Of a stretch of DNA of 64,000 nt, positions 1-11,054 are shown in pieces. The DNA comes from Pseudomonas aylmerensis (GTDB lineage Bacteria > Pseudomonadota > Gammaproteobacteria > Pseudomonadales > Pseudomonadaceae). The notes under the pieces were generated by a model, which saw only the letters and a list, made by a program, of their open reading frames with translations, made no database searches and was not told the origin of the DNA. The position numbers and the translations under genes are program-made. Location of the stretch: NCBI RefSeq assembly GCF_001702265.1, contig NZ_MAUE01000004.1, positions 1-64,000 on the forward strand. Reading direction: 5' to 3'. Numbering within the stretch: the first letter of the stretch is position 1; every line of letters starts with the position of its first letter.

Positions 1-625
1 GGTTGTCGTTGTGACGGCGGTCCGGTGACAGGCGCACCAGCGAGAAGTCGGAGGTACCGCCGCCAATGTCGACGATCAGCACCAACTCTTCCTTCTCGAT
101 GGTCGACTCGTAGTCGAAGGCCGCGGCAATCGGTTCGTACTGGAACGAGATGTCCTTGAAGCCGATCTTGCGCGCTACATCCACCAGAGTGTTTTCGGCT
201 TCCTGGTCGGCCATCGGGTCGTCATCGACGAAGAACACCGGACGTCCCAGCACCACTTCCTCGAACTCGCGGCCGGCGGTGGCTTCGGCACGGCTCTTGA
301 GTTGGCCGATAAACAGCGCCAGCAGGTCGGTGAACGGCATGGCCGTGCCCAATACGCTGGTGTCGTGCTTGATCAGCTTGGAACCCAGCAGGCTCTTGAG
401 CGAGCGCATCAGCCGGCCTTCGTAGTTTTCCAGGTACTCGTGCAGGGCCAGGCGACCGTAGACCGGGCGGCGCTCCTCGAAGTTGAAGAACACCACCGAC
501 GGCAACGTGATCTTGTCGTCCTCCAGCGCGATAAGCGTCTCCTCGCCGGGGCGGATCCAGCCGACGGTGGAGTTGGACGTGCCAAAGTCGATGCCGCAGG
601 CACGGGCTGGGGATGGGTTTTTCAT
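1..625 (-). CDS. Hsp70 family protein, YegD-like (3' end outside window)
   Basis: Hsp70-type ATPase domain, probably a chaperone-like ATPase of the YegD branch acting in the cytoplasm. The ATG at 623-625 opens the frame, and 208 residues run off the left edge, so the C-terminal part is not visible. The first phosphate loop GIDFGTSNSTVG lies near residues 11-22 and the second, DIGGGTSDFS, near residues 190-199, with EPIAAAFDYE between them. These are the two hallmark nucleotide loops of the actin/Hsp70 fold. The spacing between loops and the lack of an early DnaK-like stretch fit YegD rather than DnaK. It is divergent from cbpA, separated by 238 bp. The family is clear; substrate and partner are unknown. 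Confidence 0.88.
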   Translation of the reverse strand, partial: MKNPSPARACGIDFGTSNSTVGWIRPGEETLIALEDDKITLPSVVFFNFEERRPVYGRLALHEYLENYEGRLMRSLKSLLGSKLIKHDTSVLGTAMPFTDLLALFIGQLKSRAEATAGREFEEVVLGRPVFFVDDDPMADQEAENTLVDVARKIGFKDISFQYEPIAAAFDYESTIEKEELVLIVDIGGGTSDFSLVRLSPDRRHNDN

Positions 626-710
626 GTCTATCGGGTTCCGGTTGAAAAACGGCCGCGCAGTGTATGCCAGTCGCAAAGGAATGCGTAGGCCGACTATCCG
701 TTAAATGGTG

Positions 711-738
711 CTTGAAAGTGCGCGTTTCGCCCCCACAT
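711..738 (+). promoter_or_regulatory. Candidate sigma-32 heat-shock promoter of cbpA
   Basis: CTTGAAA at 711-717 and CCCCACAT at 731-738, 13 bases apart, match the sigma-32 consensus (CTTGAAA, 11-14 bases, CCCCATnT) with one clear mismatch. The promoter faces cbpA and would leave a leader of about 120 nt. The match is seen in the sequence; activity is inferred. Confidence 0.6.
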
Positions 739-863
739 CTTGTGCATACGGCCAGCGCCGATAACACTTTGACGCACCCCCAGGCCACAGCACTCAACAG
801 GTGCAATGCAGCGCACGTTGTGCCCCGGGCTGTGCGATCTCGATTAAGGATGGTGAACCGCCG

Positions 864-1802
864 ATGGATTTCAAAGACTACTACAAGATTCTGGGTGTCG
901 AGCCGAGCGCCGATGACAAGGAAATCAAGGCCGCCTATCGCAAGCTCGCACGCAAATACCACCCGGATGTCAGCAAGGAAAAAGACGCCGAAGCCAAGTT
1001 CAAGGACGCGTCCGAAGCCTATGAAGCGCTTAAAAGCGCGGATAAGCGCGCGGAATACGACGAACTGCGCAAATACGGCCAACATGGCCAGCCATTCCAG
1101 GGGCCACCGGGCTGGCAGAGCCGTGGCGGCTTTGGTGGCGGCCAGGACGCGGGCGACTTCTCGGACTTCTTCAGTTCGATCTTCGGCTCGCGTGGCGATG
1201 CCTTCGGAGGCGGCCAGCGCCGTCCTGCCGGGCGTAAAGGCCAGGACGTGGAGATGCAGCTGTCGGTGTTCCTCGAGGAGACGCTGTCCACCGAGTCCAA
1301 GCAGATCAGCTTCCAGGTGCCGCAATACGACGCCTCGGGCCGGCATGTCAGCAACACCACCAAGAGCCTGAACGTGAAGATCCCTGCCGGCGTGACCGAC
1401 GGCGAGCGCATCCGCCTCAAGGGCCAGGGCGCACCGGGCATCGGCGGCGGGCCGAATGGCGACCTGTACCTGATCATCAAGTTTGCGCCACACCCCAAGT
1501 TCGAGGTGGATGGCGAGAACCTGATCATCAACCTGCCCCTGGCGCCATGGGAATTGGCGTTGGGCACGGAAGTGGCGGTGCCGACCCTGACCGGCAAGAT
1601 CAACCTCAAGGTGCCGGCCGGCAGCCAGAACGGCCAGCGCATGCGCGCCAAGGGCCATGGCTTGCTGAACAAGGCCGGGCAGCGCGGCTTCCTTTACGTG
1701 CAGCTCAAGGCGGTGATGCCACCGGCAGGCGATGACGAGGTGAAAGCGTTGTGGCAGGCGTTGGCGCAGAAAGCTGCCTTCGATCCTCGCGCCAATTTCT
1801 GA
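864..1802 (+). CDS. cbpA: Curved DNA-binding protein CbpA, DnaJ-like co-chaperone
   Basis: Hsp40 co-chaperone of 312 residues that should stimulate DnaK; E. coli CbpA also binds curved DNA in stationary phase. The J-domain covers residues 1-70 with HPD at 33-35. A Gly/Phe-rich linker follows (about 72-125), then the two C-terminal substrate-binding domains. The Cys-rich zinc fingers of DnaJ are absent, so this is a type II protein. I chose the ATG at 864 because [12 protein letters not shown] is the usual family start; upstream in-frame codons add unrelated sequence. It runs towards ureC, with a REP palindrome between the two 3' ends. No cbpM modulator gene follows. Confidence 0.95.
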   Translation: MDFKDYYKILGVEPSADDKEIKAAYRKLARKYHPDVSKEKDAEAKFKDASEAYEALKSADKRAEYDELRKYGQHGQPFQGPPGWQSRGGFGGGQDAGDFSDFFSSIFGSRGDAFGGGQRRPAGRKGQDVEMQLSVFLEETLSTESKQISFQVPQYDASGRHVSNTTKSLNVKIPAGVTDGERIRLKGQGAPGIGGGPNGDLYLIIKFAPHPKFEVDGENLIINLPLAPWELALGTEVAVPTLTGKINLKVPAGSQNGQRMRAKGHGLLNKAGQRGFLYVQLKAVMPPAGDDEVKALWQALAQKAAFDPRANF

Positions 1803-1811
1803 CGCGCCCTT

Positions 1812-1877
1812 GCAGGAGCCCGGCTTGCCGGCGAAAGCGTTCTAGAGACCGCTATCGCCGGCAAGCCGGGCTCCTGC
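1812..1877. repeat. REP palindrome pair between cbpA and ureC
   Basis: GCAGGAGCCCGGCTTGCCGG and its inverted copy are separated by about 25 bases. The element lies between two convergent genes and may act as a transcription barrier for both. Confidence 0.8.
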
Positions 1878-1889
1878 ACGATTCAGGGG

Positions 1890-3590
1890 TCAGAACAGGA
1901 AATACCGCTGCGCCATCGGCAACACGTCCGCCGGCTCGCACCACAGCAACACCCCATCGGCCTTGACCTGGTAGGTCTGCGGGTCCACCTCGATATCCGG
2001 CAAGTAATCGTTGTGGATCAGGTCGGTTTTCTGCACGTCGCGACAGCCCTTCACAACCCCAATCTGTTTCTTCAGGCCCAGCGCTTCCGGCAGGCCTGCG
2101 TCCATCGCTGCCTGGCTGATAAAGGTCAGGCTGGTGGCGTGCAACGAGCTGCCAAAACTGGCGAACATCGGGCGGTAGTGCACCGGTTGCGGCGTCGGGA
2201 TCGAGGCGTTGGCGTCGCCCATCAGGCTGGAGGCAATCGCACCGCCCTTGAGGATCAGGCTCGGCTTGATGCCGAAGAACGCCGGGCGCCACAGCACCAG
2301 GTCAGCCCATTTGCCGACTTCGATGGAGCCGACGATATGGCTGATGCCATGGGTGATCGCCGGGTTGATGGTGTATTTGGCGATGTAGCGCTTGGCGCGG
2401 AAGTTATCGTTGCCCGGACCGTCGCCGGGCAGGGCGCCGCGCTGTTTTTTCATCTTGTCGGCGGTCTGCCAGGTGCGCGTGATGACCTCGCCGACACGGC
2501 CCATGGCCTGGCTGTCGGAGCTGATCATCGAGAAGGCGCCGAGGTCGTGCAGGATGTCTTCGGCGGCGATGGTTTCGCGGCGGATGCGGCTTTCGGCGAA
2601 GGCCACGTCTTCGGCAATGCTCGGGTCCAGGTGATGGCAGACCATCAACATGTCCAGGTGTTCGTCGATGGTATTGCGCGTGAACGGCCGCGTCGGGTTG
2701 GTGGAACTGGGCAGCACGTTGGCAAAGCCGCAGGCCTTGATGATGTCCGGCGCATGGCCGCCACCGGCACCTTCGGTGTGATAGGTGTGGATGGTGCGGC
2801 CCTTCAGCGCGGCCAGGGTGGTTTCGACGAAGCCCGACTCGTTGAGGGTGTCGCTGTGGATCGCCACTTGCACGTCGTACTGGTCGGCGACGCTCAGGCA
2901 GTTGTCGATGCTGGCGGGCGTGGTGCCCCAGTCTTCATGCAGCTTCAAGCCGATGGCGCCGGCCTTGACCTGTTCGATCAGCGGCTCCGGCAGGCTGGCG
3001 TTGCCCTTGCCGGTCAAGCCGATGTTCATCGGGAACGAGTCGCTGGCCTGCAGCATGCGCGCCAGGTGCCACGGACCCGAGGTGCAGGTGGTGGCGTTGG
3101 TGCCGGTGGCCGGGCCGGTACCGCCGCCGATCATGGTGGTGACGCCGCTGGTCAGCGCTTCTTCGATCTGCTGCGGGCAGATGAAATGCACATGGGAGTC
3201 GATGCCGCCGGCAGTGAGGATCATGCCTTCGCCAGCGATCACTTCGGTGCTGGCGCCGATGGCCATGGTCACACCGGGTTGGATATCCGGGTTGCCGGCC
3301 TTGCCGATGGCATGGATGCGGCCATTCTTGAGGCCCACATCGGCCTTGACGATGCCCCAGTGGTCAATGATCAGCGCGTTGGTGATCAGGGTATCGACGA
3401 CCTCGTGGGCGAGCAGTTGGCTCTGGCCCTGGCCATCGCGGATCACCTTGCCGCCGCCGAATTTCACTTCTTCGCCGTAGACGGTGAAGTCCTGCTCCAC
3501 TTCGACGAACAGCTCGGTGTCGGCCAGGCGGACCTTGTCGCCGACGGTGGGGCCGTACATGTCGGCGTAGGCTTGTCTGGAAATCTTCAT
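1890..3590 (-). CDS. ureC: Urease subunit alpha
   Basis: Catalytic subunit of urease (urea to ammonia and carbamate), 566 residues, the normal length. The nickel-site signatures are present: HVHF near residue 134, the lysine to be carbamylated in GLKLHEDWG near 217, GGGHAPDII near 275, and MVCHHLD near 320. The start at 3590 gives the family N-terminus [15 protein letters not shown]; a longer upstream frame has no family similarity. It is the last gene of the ureD-ureA-GNAT-GNAT-ureB-ureC block, 70 bp after ureB. The accessory genes ureE, ureF and ureG are not in this window, so nickel loading must be encoded elsewhere. Confidence 0.98.
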   Translation of the reverse strand: MKISRQAYADMYGPTVGDKVRLADTELFVEVEQDFTVYGEEVKFGGGKVIRDGQGQSQLLAHEVVDTLITNALIIDHWGIVKADVGLKNGRIHAIGKAGNPDIQPGVTMAIGASTEVIAGEGMILTAGGIDSHVHFICPQQIEEALTSGVTTMIGGGTGPATGTNATTCTSGPWHLARMLQASDSFPMNIGLTGKGNASLPEPLIEQVKAGAIGLKLHEDWGTTPASIDNCLSVADQYDVQVAIHSDTLNESGFVETTLAALKGRTIHTYHTEGAGGGHAPDIIKACGFANVLPSSTNPTRPFTRNTIDEHLDMLMVCHHLDPSIAEDVAFAESRIRRETIAAEDILHDLGAFSMISSDSQAMGRVGEVITRTWQTADKMKKQRGALPGDGPGNDNFRAKRYIAKYTINPAITHGISHIVGSIEVGKWADLVLWRPAFFGIKPSLILKGGAIASSLMGDANASIPTPQPVHYRPMFASFGSSLHATSLTFISQAAMDAGLPEALGLKKQIGVVKGCRDVQKTDLIHNDYLPDIEVDPQTYQVKADGVLLWCEPADVLPMAQRYFLF

Positions 3591-3660
3591 GTGATTGCCT
3601 TGGGAATTAAGTGAATGTGGGATCACGCGCTCGCTTTCGCCGGCTTCCCGGCGATGGCGC

Positions 3661-5023
<1,363 letters not shown>

Positions 5024-5033
5024 GCTCGGTCCC

Positions 5034-5336
5034 TCAAGCAATCGGTTGGTGGACGGTGACCAGCTTGGTGCCGTCCGGGAACGTGGCTTCCACCTGGATA
5101 TCCGGGATCATTTCCGGGATGCCTTCCATCACTTGCTCACGGCTCAGCAGGGTGGTGCCGTAGTGCATCAGGTCGGCCACGGTGCGGCCATCGCGGGCGC
5201 CTTCCATCAGGGCGGCGGAAATATACGCGATGGTTTCCGGGTAGTTGAGCTTCACCCCGCGCGCCAGGCGGCGCTCGGCCACCAGGCCGGCGGTAAAGAT
5301 CAGCAGCTTGTCTTTTTCCCGTGGGGTCAGATCCAT
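5034..5336 (-). CDS. ureA: Urease subunit gamma
   Basis: Structural gamma subunit of urease, exactly the typical 100 residues. It begins [12 protein letters not shown] and contains [11 protein letters not shown] and [14 protein letters not shown], all family hallmarks. It lies about 146 bp after ureD, a gap occupied by a REP pair, and 10 bp before the acetyltransferase. Confidence 0.98.
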   Translation of the reverse strand: MDLTPREKDKLLIFTAGLVAERRLARGVKLNYPETIAYISAALMEGARDGRTVADLMHYGTTLLSREQVMEGIPEMIPDIQVEATFPDGTKLVTVHQPIA

Positions 5337-5380
5337 GGTTCAAGGTCCTTCAAAACGTCATTCATAAAAACACCGTAGAT

Positions 5381-5472
5381 CCCTGTGGACGCTGGCTTGC
5401 CAGCGATGGCGGACTATCAGGCGAAACCCTCGTGACTGAGTCACCGCGATCGCCGGCAAGCCGGCTCCTGCA
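5381..5472. repeat. REP palindrome pair between ureD and ureA
   Basis: Two inverted GCTGGCTTGCCAGCGAT / ATCGCCGGCAAGCCGGC-type units lie about 45 bases apart inside the operon. A hairpin here could reduce read-through or stabilise the ureABC transcript. Confidence 0.75.
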
Positions 5473-5482
5473 GTGCGAATCT

Positions 5483-6322
5483 TCATGTGCTCCAGATTCT
5501 CGGTGAAACGGCTTCACGGCCCAGCACCGCCGGGCGTAACAGTTTCCATAAATCAATCAACCAGCCCCGCGCCAACAGCGCTTCACTGGCCAGGCAGCGG
5601 GCGACCAGCAAACCGGGCAGTTGGGTCAGGTCGCCGCGCACGGCGTGGGGCAGGGCGCGGCACTGTTCGAGTAATTGCGGTTCGATCTCGGCGGTCAGCA
5701 ACAGCGTGGCGAACACCGGTTGGCCGTCGAGGCCGATGGGCGAGTCGAGCAAACCGTCGGCGCCCACAATGCGCTGGCGCTCATGCCAGAGCAACTGGCC
5801 GTCGCGGCGGATATCCAGGTGCGATTGGAAGTGGCCGAGGTCGAAACGCTCACCACTGGCCGGGCGACCGAGGGCAATGACGTCCCAGTAGAACAGCCGC
5901 GCATCGCCGTGCAGCTGGATGCGCGTGGTGAGCTCGGCCTGGGCGGCGCTGAACACGATGGTTTCCTGGGGCAGCCACTCCAGGGTCGCGCCGGCTTCCA
6001 CGATCAAGTCCAGTTGCTGAAACGCCGGGCCGCTGGCGCGGTACCACTTGGCCGCGCCGGGGCTGGTCAATTGGGCCCAGGCGCCTGTGCCGACATGCGC
6101 GCTGATGTCCAGGCGATCACCACCGGCAATTCCGCCGGGCGGGTGCACGATGATGTGCTGGCACACCTCGGGCCCTTCGGCATACAGGTGCTTCTGCACT
6201 CGCAGCGGGCCGAGGTGGCGGCGCATTACCGGGCGCGTGGTGTCGCCGAAACGTGCGTAGCCGAGTTCCAGCTCGGCGTGCCAGCTGGGGGTGAACAGGG
6301 CGGGGGAGACGGGCAGGTTCAT
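5483..6322 (-). CDS. ureD: Urease accessory protein UreD
   Basis: Urease maturation chaperone of 279 residues that, with UreF and UreG, loads nickel into apo-urease. Visible family features are [13 protein letters not shown] near residue 42, [10 protein letters not shown] near residue 62 and PGAAKWYR near residue 90. It heads the urease genes and follows urtE by 31 bp on the same strand, so urea import and hydrolysis are probably co-transcribed. Confidence 0.96.
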   Translation of the reverse strand: MNLPVSPALFTPSWHAELELGYARFGDTTRPVMRRHLGPLRVQKHLYAEGPEVCQHIIVHPPGGIAGGDRLDISAHVGTGAWAQLTSPGAAKWYRASGPAFQQLDLIVEAGATLEWLPQETIVFSAAQAELTTRIQLHGDARLFYWDVIALGRPASGERFDLGHFQSHLDIRRDGQLLWHERQRIVGADGLLDSPIGLDGQPVFATLLLTAEIEPQLLEQCRALPHAVRGDLTQLPGLLVARCLASEALLARGWLIDLWKLLRPAVLGREAVSPRIWST

Positions 6323-6353
6323 GGTTGAGTGCTTATCATCAGGACGCTACAGA

Positions 6354-7052
6354 TTAGATGGTAACCAGGCCGCGTACACCTTCACGCTCCATATTTTCGC
6401 CACGGCCCTGCTGGACGATTTCACCCCGCGACATCACCAGGTACTGGTCGGCCAGCTCGGCGGCGAAGTCGTAGAACTGCTCCACCAGCAGGATGGCCAT
6501 GTCGCCGCGTGCGGCAAGTTTCTTGATCACTGCGCCGATCTCCTTGATCACCGATGGCTGGATGCCTTCGGTGGGTTCATCGAGGATCAGCAGGCGCGGA
6601 CGGCTGGCCAGGGCGCGGCCAATCGCCAACTGTTGCTGCTGGCCGCCGGACAGGTCACCGCCGCGCCGGTGCTTCATTTGCAGCAACACCGGGAACAGTT
6701 CGTAGATAAAGGCCGGTACTTCCTTGGCCTCGGCACCGGGAAACCGCGACAAACCCATCAGCAGGTTTTCTTCCACCGTCAGCCGCCCGAAAATCTCCCG
6801 ACCCTGCGGCACGTAGGCGATCCCGGCGTGCACGCGCTGGTGCGGCTTGAACCCGGTGATGGGTTTGCCTTCCCAATTCACCGCGCCCTCCTTGGCCGGC
6901 AGCAGGCCCATCAAGCATTTGAGCAAAGTGGTCTTGCCCACGCCGTTACGGCCGAGCAGGCAGGTGACCTCGCCGATCTTCACATCAAAGGAGAGACCGC
7001 GCAGGATGTGGCTACCGCCGTAATACTGATGCAGCTTGTCGACTTGCAGCAT
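6354..7052 (-). CDS. urtE: Urea ABC transporter ATP-binding protein UrtE
   Basis: One of two ATPases of the high-affinity urea importer, 232 residues, LivF-like. Walker A is GRNGVGKTT near residue 37, the signature is LSGGQQQQ, and Walker B is LLILDEPTEG. I chose the ATG at 7052 because GAGGAG lies 8 bases upstream; a TTG at 7058 would sit too close to it. The first codons and the leader of this gene are also present in a degraded copy at about 7254-7300. Confidence 0.95.
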   Translation of the reverse strand: MLQVDKLHQYYGGSHILRGLSFDVKIGEVTCLLGRNGVGKTTLLKCLMGLLPAKEGAVNWEGKPITGFKPHQRVHAGIAYVPQGREIFGRLTVEENLLMGLSRFPGAEAKEVPAFIYELFPVLLQMKHRRGGDLSGGQQQQLAIGRALASRPRLLILDEPTEGIQPSVIKEIGAVIKKLAARGDMAILLVEQFYDFAAELADQYLVMSRGEIVQQGRGENMEREGVRGLVTI

Positions 7053-7243
7053 GTTCAAAACTCCTCAAATCGTGCAGGTGCCTGGCATGCAGGAGCCTGG
7101 CTTCTGTGGTGAGCAGGCTTGCCCTGCGTTGGGCTGCGCAGCAGCCCTAAAACCAGACAACGCGGTGTACCTGGCGTAACGCGGCGCTCTTATTGGGGCC
7201 GCTTCGCAGCCCAACGCAGGGCAAGCCTGCTCACCACAAAAGT
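7012..7243. repeat. Tandem duplication, unit 1: urtE start, leader and palindrome
   Basis: This unit holds the first codons of urtE, its ribosome-binding site and leader, and a long palindrome. The same order recurs at 7254-7501, offset 242 bp near the gene start and 258 bp at the palindrome. The offset change comes from about 16 extra bases in unit 2. The match extends from CTACCGCC at 7012 to the base of the palindrome. Confidence 0.75.
7105..7238. repeat. Long palindromic MITE-like element, copy 1
   Basis: The 38-base arms begin TGTGGTGAGCAGGCTTGCCC and are inverted with one mismatch. About 58 bases separate them. The arms contain the GGCTTGCC core of REP sequences but are far longer, so the element resembles the composite REP or MITE-like units of fluorescent pseudomonads. 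Confidence 0.8.
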
Positions 7244-7294
7244 GTTGGTGTGCATACCGCCGGAGTACGGGTGCAGCTTGTCGACGTGCAGCAT
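7193..7294 (-). pseudogene. Vestigial urtE 5' fragment
   Basis: From the ATG at 7294 the frame reads MLHVDKLHPYSGG, matching 10 of the first 13 residues of UrtE (MLQVDKLHQYYGG). It then enters the palindrome of unit 1 and stops after 34 codons. A GGGGAG motif precedes the ATG at the right spacing, so the remnant may still be translated. It lacks Walker motifs and cannot be a functional ATPase. Confidence 0.7.
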
Positions 7295-7501
7295 GTTCAA
7301 AATCTCCCCAAATCGTGCAGCTGCCTGACGTGCAGGTGACTGGCGCTCAGGTACCTGGCTTCTGTGGTGAGCAGGCTTGCCCTGCGTTGGGCTGCGCAGC
7401 AGCCCTAAAACCAGACAACGCGGTGTGCCTGGCGTAACGCGGCGCTCTTATTGGGGCCGCTTCGCAACCCAACGCAGGGCAAGCCTGCTCACCACAACAG
7501 T
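7254..7501. repeat. Tandem duplication, unit 2 (degraded urtE start, leader, palindrome)
   Basis: This unit repeats the order of unit 1: ATACCGCC, GTGCAGCTTGTCGAC, the ATG at 7294, AAATCGTGCAG, then the palindrome. Substitutions and a short insertion mark it as the decayed copy. Together the two units account for nearly all of the 467-bp gap between urtD and urtE. Confidence 0.75.
7363..7496. repeat. Long palindromic MITE-like element, copy 2
   Basis: Same 134-bp length as the element at 7105-7238. Only a few bases differ, for example GTGTGCCTGG for GTGTACCTGG in the centre and CGCAACCC for CGCAGCCC in the right arm. Confidence 0.8.
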
Positions 7502-7519
7502 GTGACTGCCGCCGATTTT

Positions 7520-8341
<822 letters not shown>

Positions 8342-8349
8342 GACGTTCC

Positions 8350-9417
8350 TCATTTTTTCAGCAGCCCGATCACGCCCTTGGGCAGGTACAGGGTGACGAT
8401 GATGAACAGCGCGCCGAGGAAGAACAGCCAGTATTCCGGGAAGGCCACGGTGAACCAGCTCTTCATGCCATTGACCACGCCGGCGCCGAGCAACGGCCCG
8501 ATCAGCGTGCCGCGCCCGCCCAGGGCCACCCACACGGCGGCTTCGATGGAGTTGGTCGGCGACATTTCGCTGGGGTTGATGATGCCCACTTGCGGCACAT
8601 ACAACGCCCCGGCCAAACCACACAGCACCGCGCTCAGCACCCATACGAACAGCTTGAAGCCGCGCGGGTCGTAGCCGCAGAACATCAGGCGGTTCTCGGC
8701 GTCACGCAGGGCGGTCAGTACCCGGCCGAACTTGCTGCGTGCCAGCCGCCAGCCGATGAACAGGCTCGCCACCAGCAGCAGGACCGTGGCCACGAACAAC
8801 ACCGCGCGCGTGCCCGGTTCGGTGATGCCGAAACCGAGAATGCTGCGAAAATTGGTGAAGCCGTTGTTGCCGCCAAAGCCCGTCTCGTTGCGAAAGAACA
8901 ACAGCATCCCGGCGAAGGTCAGGGCCTGGGTCATGATCGAGAAATACACACCTTTGATCCGCGAGCGGAAGGCGAAGAAACCGAACACCAGCGCCAGCAC
9001 GCCCGGCGCGAGTACCACCAGGCACAGGGCCCACAGGAAGTGCTCGGTGCCAACCCAATACCAGGGCAGTTCGGTCCACGACAGGAAGGTCATGAACGCC
9101 GGCAACTCATCGCCGCTGGCCTGGCGCATCAGGTACATGCCCATCGCATAACCGCCGAGGGCGAAGAACAGGCCGTGGCCGAGCGACAGCATTCCCGCGT
9201 AGCCCCACACCAGGTCCAGCGCGAGCGCGACGATGGCGTAGCAGAGGATCTTGCCGACCAGTGTCAGGGTGTAGGCGGACACATGCAGCGCACTGTCCGG
9301 CGGCAACAACGACAGCAGCGGCAGCGCGAGCAGTACCACAAGGATCAACGCGCCCACTGCAATCGTGACGGTGGGGCCGGCCTTTTGCGTGGCCGTGAGC
9401 ATCAATGGCTGGTTCAT
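8350..9417 (-). CDS. urtC: Urea ABC transporter permease UrtC
   Basis: LivM-type membrane permease of 355 residues with about nine hydrophobic segments; the first is residues 17-39. The coupling region is around AFRSRIKGVYFSIMTQALTF, typical of UrtC. Its start shares a base with the urtB stop, consistent with one operon. Confidence 0.96.
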   Translation of the reverse strand: MNQPLMLTATQKAGPTVTIAVGALILVVLLALPLLSLLPPDSALHVSAYTLTLVGKILCYAIVALALDLVWGYAGMLSLGHGLFFALGGYAMGMYLMRQASGDELPAFMTFLSWTELPWYWVGTEHFLWALCLVVLAPGVLALVFGFFAFRSRIKGVYFSIMTQALTFAGMLLFFRNETGFGGNNGFTNFRSILGFGITEPGTRAVLFVATVLLLVASLFIGWRLARSKFGRVLTALRDAENRLMFCGYDPRGFKLFVWVLSAVLCGLAGALYVPQVGIINPSEMSPTNSIEAAVWVALGGRGTLIGPLLGAGVVNGMKSWFTVAFPEYWLFFLGALFIIVTLYLPKGVIGLLKK

Positions 9418-10919
9418 CAGTCGATCACCCGTCCTTTCAGTGCGAAGAGTCCCTGCGGGCGTTTCTGGATAAACAGAATGATCAGCGCGAGGATCAGGAT
9501 CTTGCCGAGCACGGCACCGATCTGCGGTTCGAGAATTTTGTTGGCGATCCCCAGGCCGAAGGCCGCCATCACGCTACCGGCCAACTGGCCGACACCGCCG
9601 AGCACCACCACCAGGAACGAGTCGATGATGTAGCTCTGGCCCAGGTCCGGGCCGACGTTGCCGATCTGGCTCAGCGCCACGCCGCCCAGGCCGGCGATGC
9701 CGGAGCCAAGGCCAAACGCGAGCATGTCCACGCGCCCGGTGGGCACGCCACAGCAGGCAGCCATGTTGCGGTTCTGGGTGACGGCGCGCACGTTGAGGCC
9801 CAGGCGCGTCTTGTTCAGCAGCAGCCAGGTCAGCACCACCACAAACAGCGCGAAGGCGATGATCACGATGCGGTTGTACGGCAGCACCAGGTTGGGCAGC
9901 ACCTGGATCCCGCCGGACAGCCACGCGGGATTGGAGACTTCGACGTTCTGCGCGCCAAACACCAGGCGCACCAACTGGATCAGCATCAGGCTGATGCCCC
10001 AGGTGGCCAGCAGGGTTTCCAGCGGCCGGCCGTACAGATGGCGAATCACCGTACGCTCCAGCGCCATGCCGATCGCGGCGGTGACGAAGAACGCCACCGG
10101 CAAGGCGATCAACGGGTAGAACTCGATGGCCGCGGGCACGTAGCGCTGCATCAGTAACTGCACCACATAGGTCGAGTAGGCGCCGAGCATCAGCATCTCG
10201 CCGTGGGCCATGTTGATCACACCGAGCAGGCCGAACGTGATCGCCAGGCCCAGGGCCGCGAGGAGCAGGATCGACCCCAGGGACATGCCGCTGAAGGCCT
10301 GGCCGAGGATCTCGCCGAGCATCAGTTTGCGTTTGACCTGGGCCAGGCTGGTTTCGGCAGCGGTGTGCACGGCGGCGTCGGTTTCCACGCCCGGCGCCAG
10401 CAGTGCTTCGAGACGGGTGCGCGCCAGCGGATCGCCGGTGCTGCCGAGCAGACGCACCGCAGCGAGGCGCACCAGCGGGTCGGTGTCGACCAGTTGCAGG
10501 TTGGCCAGTGCCAGGCTGAGGGCGGTGTGCACGTCCTCGTTGGTCTCGGCGGCGACTTGCTGGTCGAGGAATTTGAGCTGCGCAGGCACAGCGGTTTTTT
10601 GCAGGGTTTGTGCTGCGGCCAGGCGCACCTTGGGGTCGGCGGCGAGCAGTTGCTGGCTGGCTTGCACGTTGTCGATCAAACCGCGCAGGCGGTTGTTCAG
10701 GCGTACGGTCCTGGTTTCACCGTTGACCGTGAGTTGGCCTTGTTGCAGGGCGTCGACCAGTTCAATGCGGGCTGGATTTGGCTGGGCAGCCCAGTCCTGC
10801 AGCAGCTTGGCTTGCTGGGTCGGGTTGGCGGCCAGGAAGTCTTCGGCATCGCCTGCGTGTGCGGCCAGCGGCAGCAACAGCAGGGCGGCGAGGATGAAGC
10901 GGTAAAGGGCAGTGGGCAT
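9417..10919 (-). CDS. urtB: Urea ABC transporter permease UrtB
   Basis: LivH-type permease of 500 residues, longer than amino-acid LivH proteins. A signal peptide (residues 1-22, cleavage after AHA) is followed by about 180 periplasmic residues with HEAT-like repeats such as LAAVRLLGSTG. The membrane permease begins near residue 205 (LGSILLLAALGLAITFGLLGV). This extended N-terminus is a UrtB hallmark. It is separated from urtA by a REP pair of about 90 bp. Confidence 0.96.
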   Translation of the reverse strand: MPTALYRFILAALLLLPLAAHAGDAEDFLAANPTQQAKLLQDWAAQPNPARIELVDALQQGQLTVNGETRTVRLNNRLRGLIDNVQASQQLLAADPKVRLAAAQTLQKTAVPAQLKFLDQQVAAETNEDVHTALSLALANLQLVDTDPLVRLAAVRLLGSTGDPLARTRLEALLAPGVETDAAVHTAAETSLAQVKRKLMLGEILGQAFSGMSLGSILLLAALGLAITFGLLGVINMAHGEMLMLGAYSTYVVQLLMQRYVPAAIEFYPLIALPVAFFVTAAIGMALERTVIRHLYGRPLETLLATWGISLMLIQLVRLVFGAQNVEVSNPAWLSGGIQVLPNLVLPYNRIVIIAFALFVVVLTWLLLNKTRLGLNVRAVTQNRNMAACCGVPTGRVDMLAFGLGSGIAGLGGVALSQIGNVGPDLGQSYIIDSFLVVVLGGVGQLAGSVMAAFGLGIANKILEPQIGAVLGKILILALIILFIQKRPQGLFALKGRVID

Positions 10920-10948
10920 ACCAAAATGTCCTGATCATGCGCGGACAG

Positions 10949-11037
10949 TGTGGGAGCGGGCTTGCTCGCGAATGCGCTGTGTCAGTCGACGCATCCGGAG
11001 CTGATCCAGCACTTTCGCGAGCAAGCCCGCTCCCACA
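10949..11037. repeat. REP palindrome pair between urtA and urtB
   Basis: TGTGGGAGCGGGCTTGCTCG and its inverse are about 50 bases apart. In the fluorescent group such pairs often sit after a highly expressed binding-protein gene, where they can favour it over downstream genes. Confidence 0.8.
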
Positions 11038-11054
11038 TTTAGACCGAGTCGGGC

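Noticed and set aside
1812..1877. CRISPR-like repeats formed by the recurring GGCTTGCC palindromes
   Set aside because: The copies are scattered kilobases apart, occur as inverted pairs, and there are no regular spacers or cas genes.
2013..3614. A 533-codon open frame antisense to ureC
   Set aside because: ureC is complete and conserved on the other strand. The frame has shadow composition (long Val/Ala/Gly/His runs) with no domain motif; high GC keeps antisense frames open.
10949..11037. Reading the REP palindromes as Rho-independent terminators
   Set aside because: They lack a T-tract and occur inside operons and in both orientations. They were kept as repeats; only the hairpins after cobJ, fis and accC meet terminator criteria.
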